A stretch of 64,000 bases of DNA from NCBI GenBank assembly GCA_009760855.2, contig WPIO01000038.1, forward strand, positions 3,122,501 to 3,186,500. The letters run 5' to 3'. Numbering within the stretch: the stretch's first letter is position 1; the number at the start of each line of letters is the position of its first letter. This DNA comes from Cristatella mucedo (taxonomy: Eukaryota > Bryozoa > Phylactolaemata > Cristatellidae). Below the pieces are notes generated by a model. It made no database searches and was not told the DNA's origin. It worked only from the letters and a program-made list of their open reading frames with translations. Positions 62,309 through 64,000 of this stretch are shown here, one piece after another. The translations under genes and the position numbers were made by a program.

Positions 62309-62352
62309 ACGCACACGCGCACGCACGCATGCACAAGCACACACACACACAC
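62275..62352. repeat. (CA)n microsatellite
   Basis: ca repeats interrupted by cg and atg. Confidence 0.95.
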
Positions 62353-62401
62353 TCTCTCTCTCCCATGGTGGCAACCGTGCATCAGTTCCCCTCAGCGTGC
62401 C

Positions 62402-62466
62402 TTAGCAGTACCACCCTTTAGCAGTACCACCCTTTAGCAGTACCACCCTTTAGCAGTACCACCCTT
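62402..62466. repeat. 17-bp minisatellite, ~4 units
   Basis: Unit tagcagtaccacccttt repeated nearly perfectly about 3.8 times. Confidence 0.95.
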
Positions 62467-62504
62467 CGCATCATCTTCCATTTCATTCTTTCGCCTTTCC
62501 ATCT

Positions 62505-62651
62505 CTCCTGTCTGTCTGTTTCTGTCTGTCTCCTTGTCTCTCTATGTCTGTTTCTGTCTGTCTGTCTGTCTCTCTGTCTGTCTGTGTATGTCTGTCGGTC
62601 TGTTTCTGTCTGTCTCTGTCTGTCTCTGCCTCTGTCTCCGTCTCTGTCGCC

Positions 62652-62686
<35 letters not shown>

Positions 62687-62690
62687 GTGC
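62505..62690. repeat. (CTGT)n-rich microsatellite
   Basis: ctgt/ctct repeats across ~185 bp. Confidence 0.95.
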
Positions 62691-63449
62691 AGCTATGTTG
62701 AGCGACCCTTCGGACTGTCATTATAGCCGTGTAGCTACTGCTTGATGTTTGACCCTTCTCTTTCCTAATTGGATAATGCGATATCTATTGGGGTATCGTG
62801 AACCGGCCAAAGCTGAGGCTTCGAAGTAGATTAGGTGGCAAACCTTCGAGGTCAACAAGCACCTACTAATCGACCGGCACCAGGGGTACCAGCCACGTCT
62901 GCATGGCACGCCTGACGTCAACCATTAAAGAGGCCTCAGCCTCAGCCTCTCGTTCGACCTCTTGCGACTCGGCCTCTTGCCAGACAGTGGAAGTTTTGCA
63001 CTCGTGAGCCAGATGCTCGTAAAGTTCATTCACTCCTTGATAGTGAGGAGCCAGAGGAAGAAGTGCAATCTGGGCTCTCGTTCGCTTCGAGGCTCTTGCG
63101 AGGCTAGCTAGTCTAGCTCCTGCACCTGCAGCCGTCGTCGTCGTCTGCCAGCTCTGCATTGCATAGGCAATATGGTTGGTTGCAGGCACACTAGCTTTGG
63201 AATCTTAGTAAATCGAAGGATCGCTCATGCTGACTGTTTGTCGGAAAGCAGCGTTTGGATGGCGACTAAAGCAAGCGTCCGAGAGCTAGGACGTAAATGC
63301 AGCATGACGGGGGGGGGGGGAGGGGGCTGCAAATTACCAGCGACCGCCTTGGAGATCGGCCCCGGCCAACTAATTAGACTGGCATATGGCTGCGACTGCC
63401 TGCACCGAAGGGTGACATTCGAATTATGCTCCTGGGGTAATTGGGCAGT
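62691..63449. other. No firm gene; 107-codon minus frame
   Basis: The minus frame 63,189-62,866 (MPATNHIAYAMQSWQ ... LYEHLAHECKTSTVWQEAES ... TWLVPLVPVD) has a mildly protein-like composition but no known motif. It could be a terminal exon or a chance frame. A poly-G run lies at 63,309-63,320. Confidence 0.25.

Positions 63450-64000
<551 letters not shown>

Overview
The window reads as intron-containing animal nuclear DNA. It has no operons or bacterial gene density. It carries two families of L2/CR1-like LINE retrotransposons, a tRNA-derived SINE, a satellite array, very long (CT)n/(GA)n microsatellites, and at least two recognisable host genes. I cannot name the species; an invertebrate metazoan fits best. 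'LINE A' and 'LINE B' below are my own labels. A copies end in a (TTA/ATT)n tail after a conserved block containing gcgctttatcaagtgcatta. B copies end in an (ACATT)n tail after a block containing aactctcctgcgtaacaccc.

Host genes. (1) A three-exon, plus-strand FMC1 homologue (mitochondrial ATP synthase assembly factor) has coding exons at 13,552-13,623, 14,780-14,932 and 17,143-17,250. Both introns are phase 0, the protein is 110 residues, and an AATAAA follows at 17,421. (2) A single-exon, minus-strand GT31 beta-1,3-galactosyltransferase-like gene ends at 54,723 and most likely starts at 55,913. Weaker exon candidates, with plausible splice sites but no recognised family, lie at 5.1 kb, 8.1-8.2 kb, 42.4-43.1 kb (minus), 43.5-44.8 kb (plus) and 61.1-61.5 kb.

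Layout. 0-4 kb: GA and CT tracts around a LINE A tail. 5-9 kb: a degenerate LINE and a GC/CpG-rich promoter-like block. 9-12.3 kb: a nested LINE B pair, a SINE and LINE fragments. 13.5-17.4 kb: FMC1, with a LINE A in intron 2 and a CT/GA inverted tract in intron 1. 17.8-32.6 kb: a retroelement-dense zone with nested insertions, a near-complete LINE A ORF2 (endonuclease plus reverse transcriptase) and an A/B chimera. 32.6-38.0 kb: a ~249-bp satellite array of about 17 units, split by one LINE B. 38-47 kb: mostly unassigned, with candidate divergent spliced transcripts near 43 kb. 47-54 kb: LINE fragments and a promoter-like block. 54.7-56.3 kb: the galactosyltransferase. 57-64 kb: SINE, LINE A tails, GC-rich DNA, a ~590-bp CT/GA quasi-palindrome and a 277-bp tandem duplication running off the end.

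The genes do not form a pathway. FMC1 acts in mitochondria and the glycosyltransferase in the Golgi. The main interest is the stratified retroelement history (at least five nestings or junctions can be read directly) and small spliced genes that a plain ORF scan misses.
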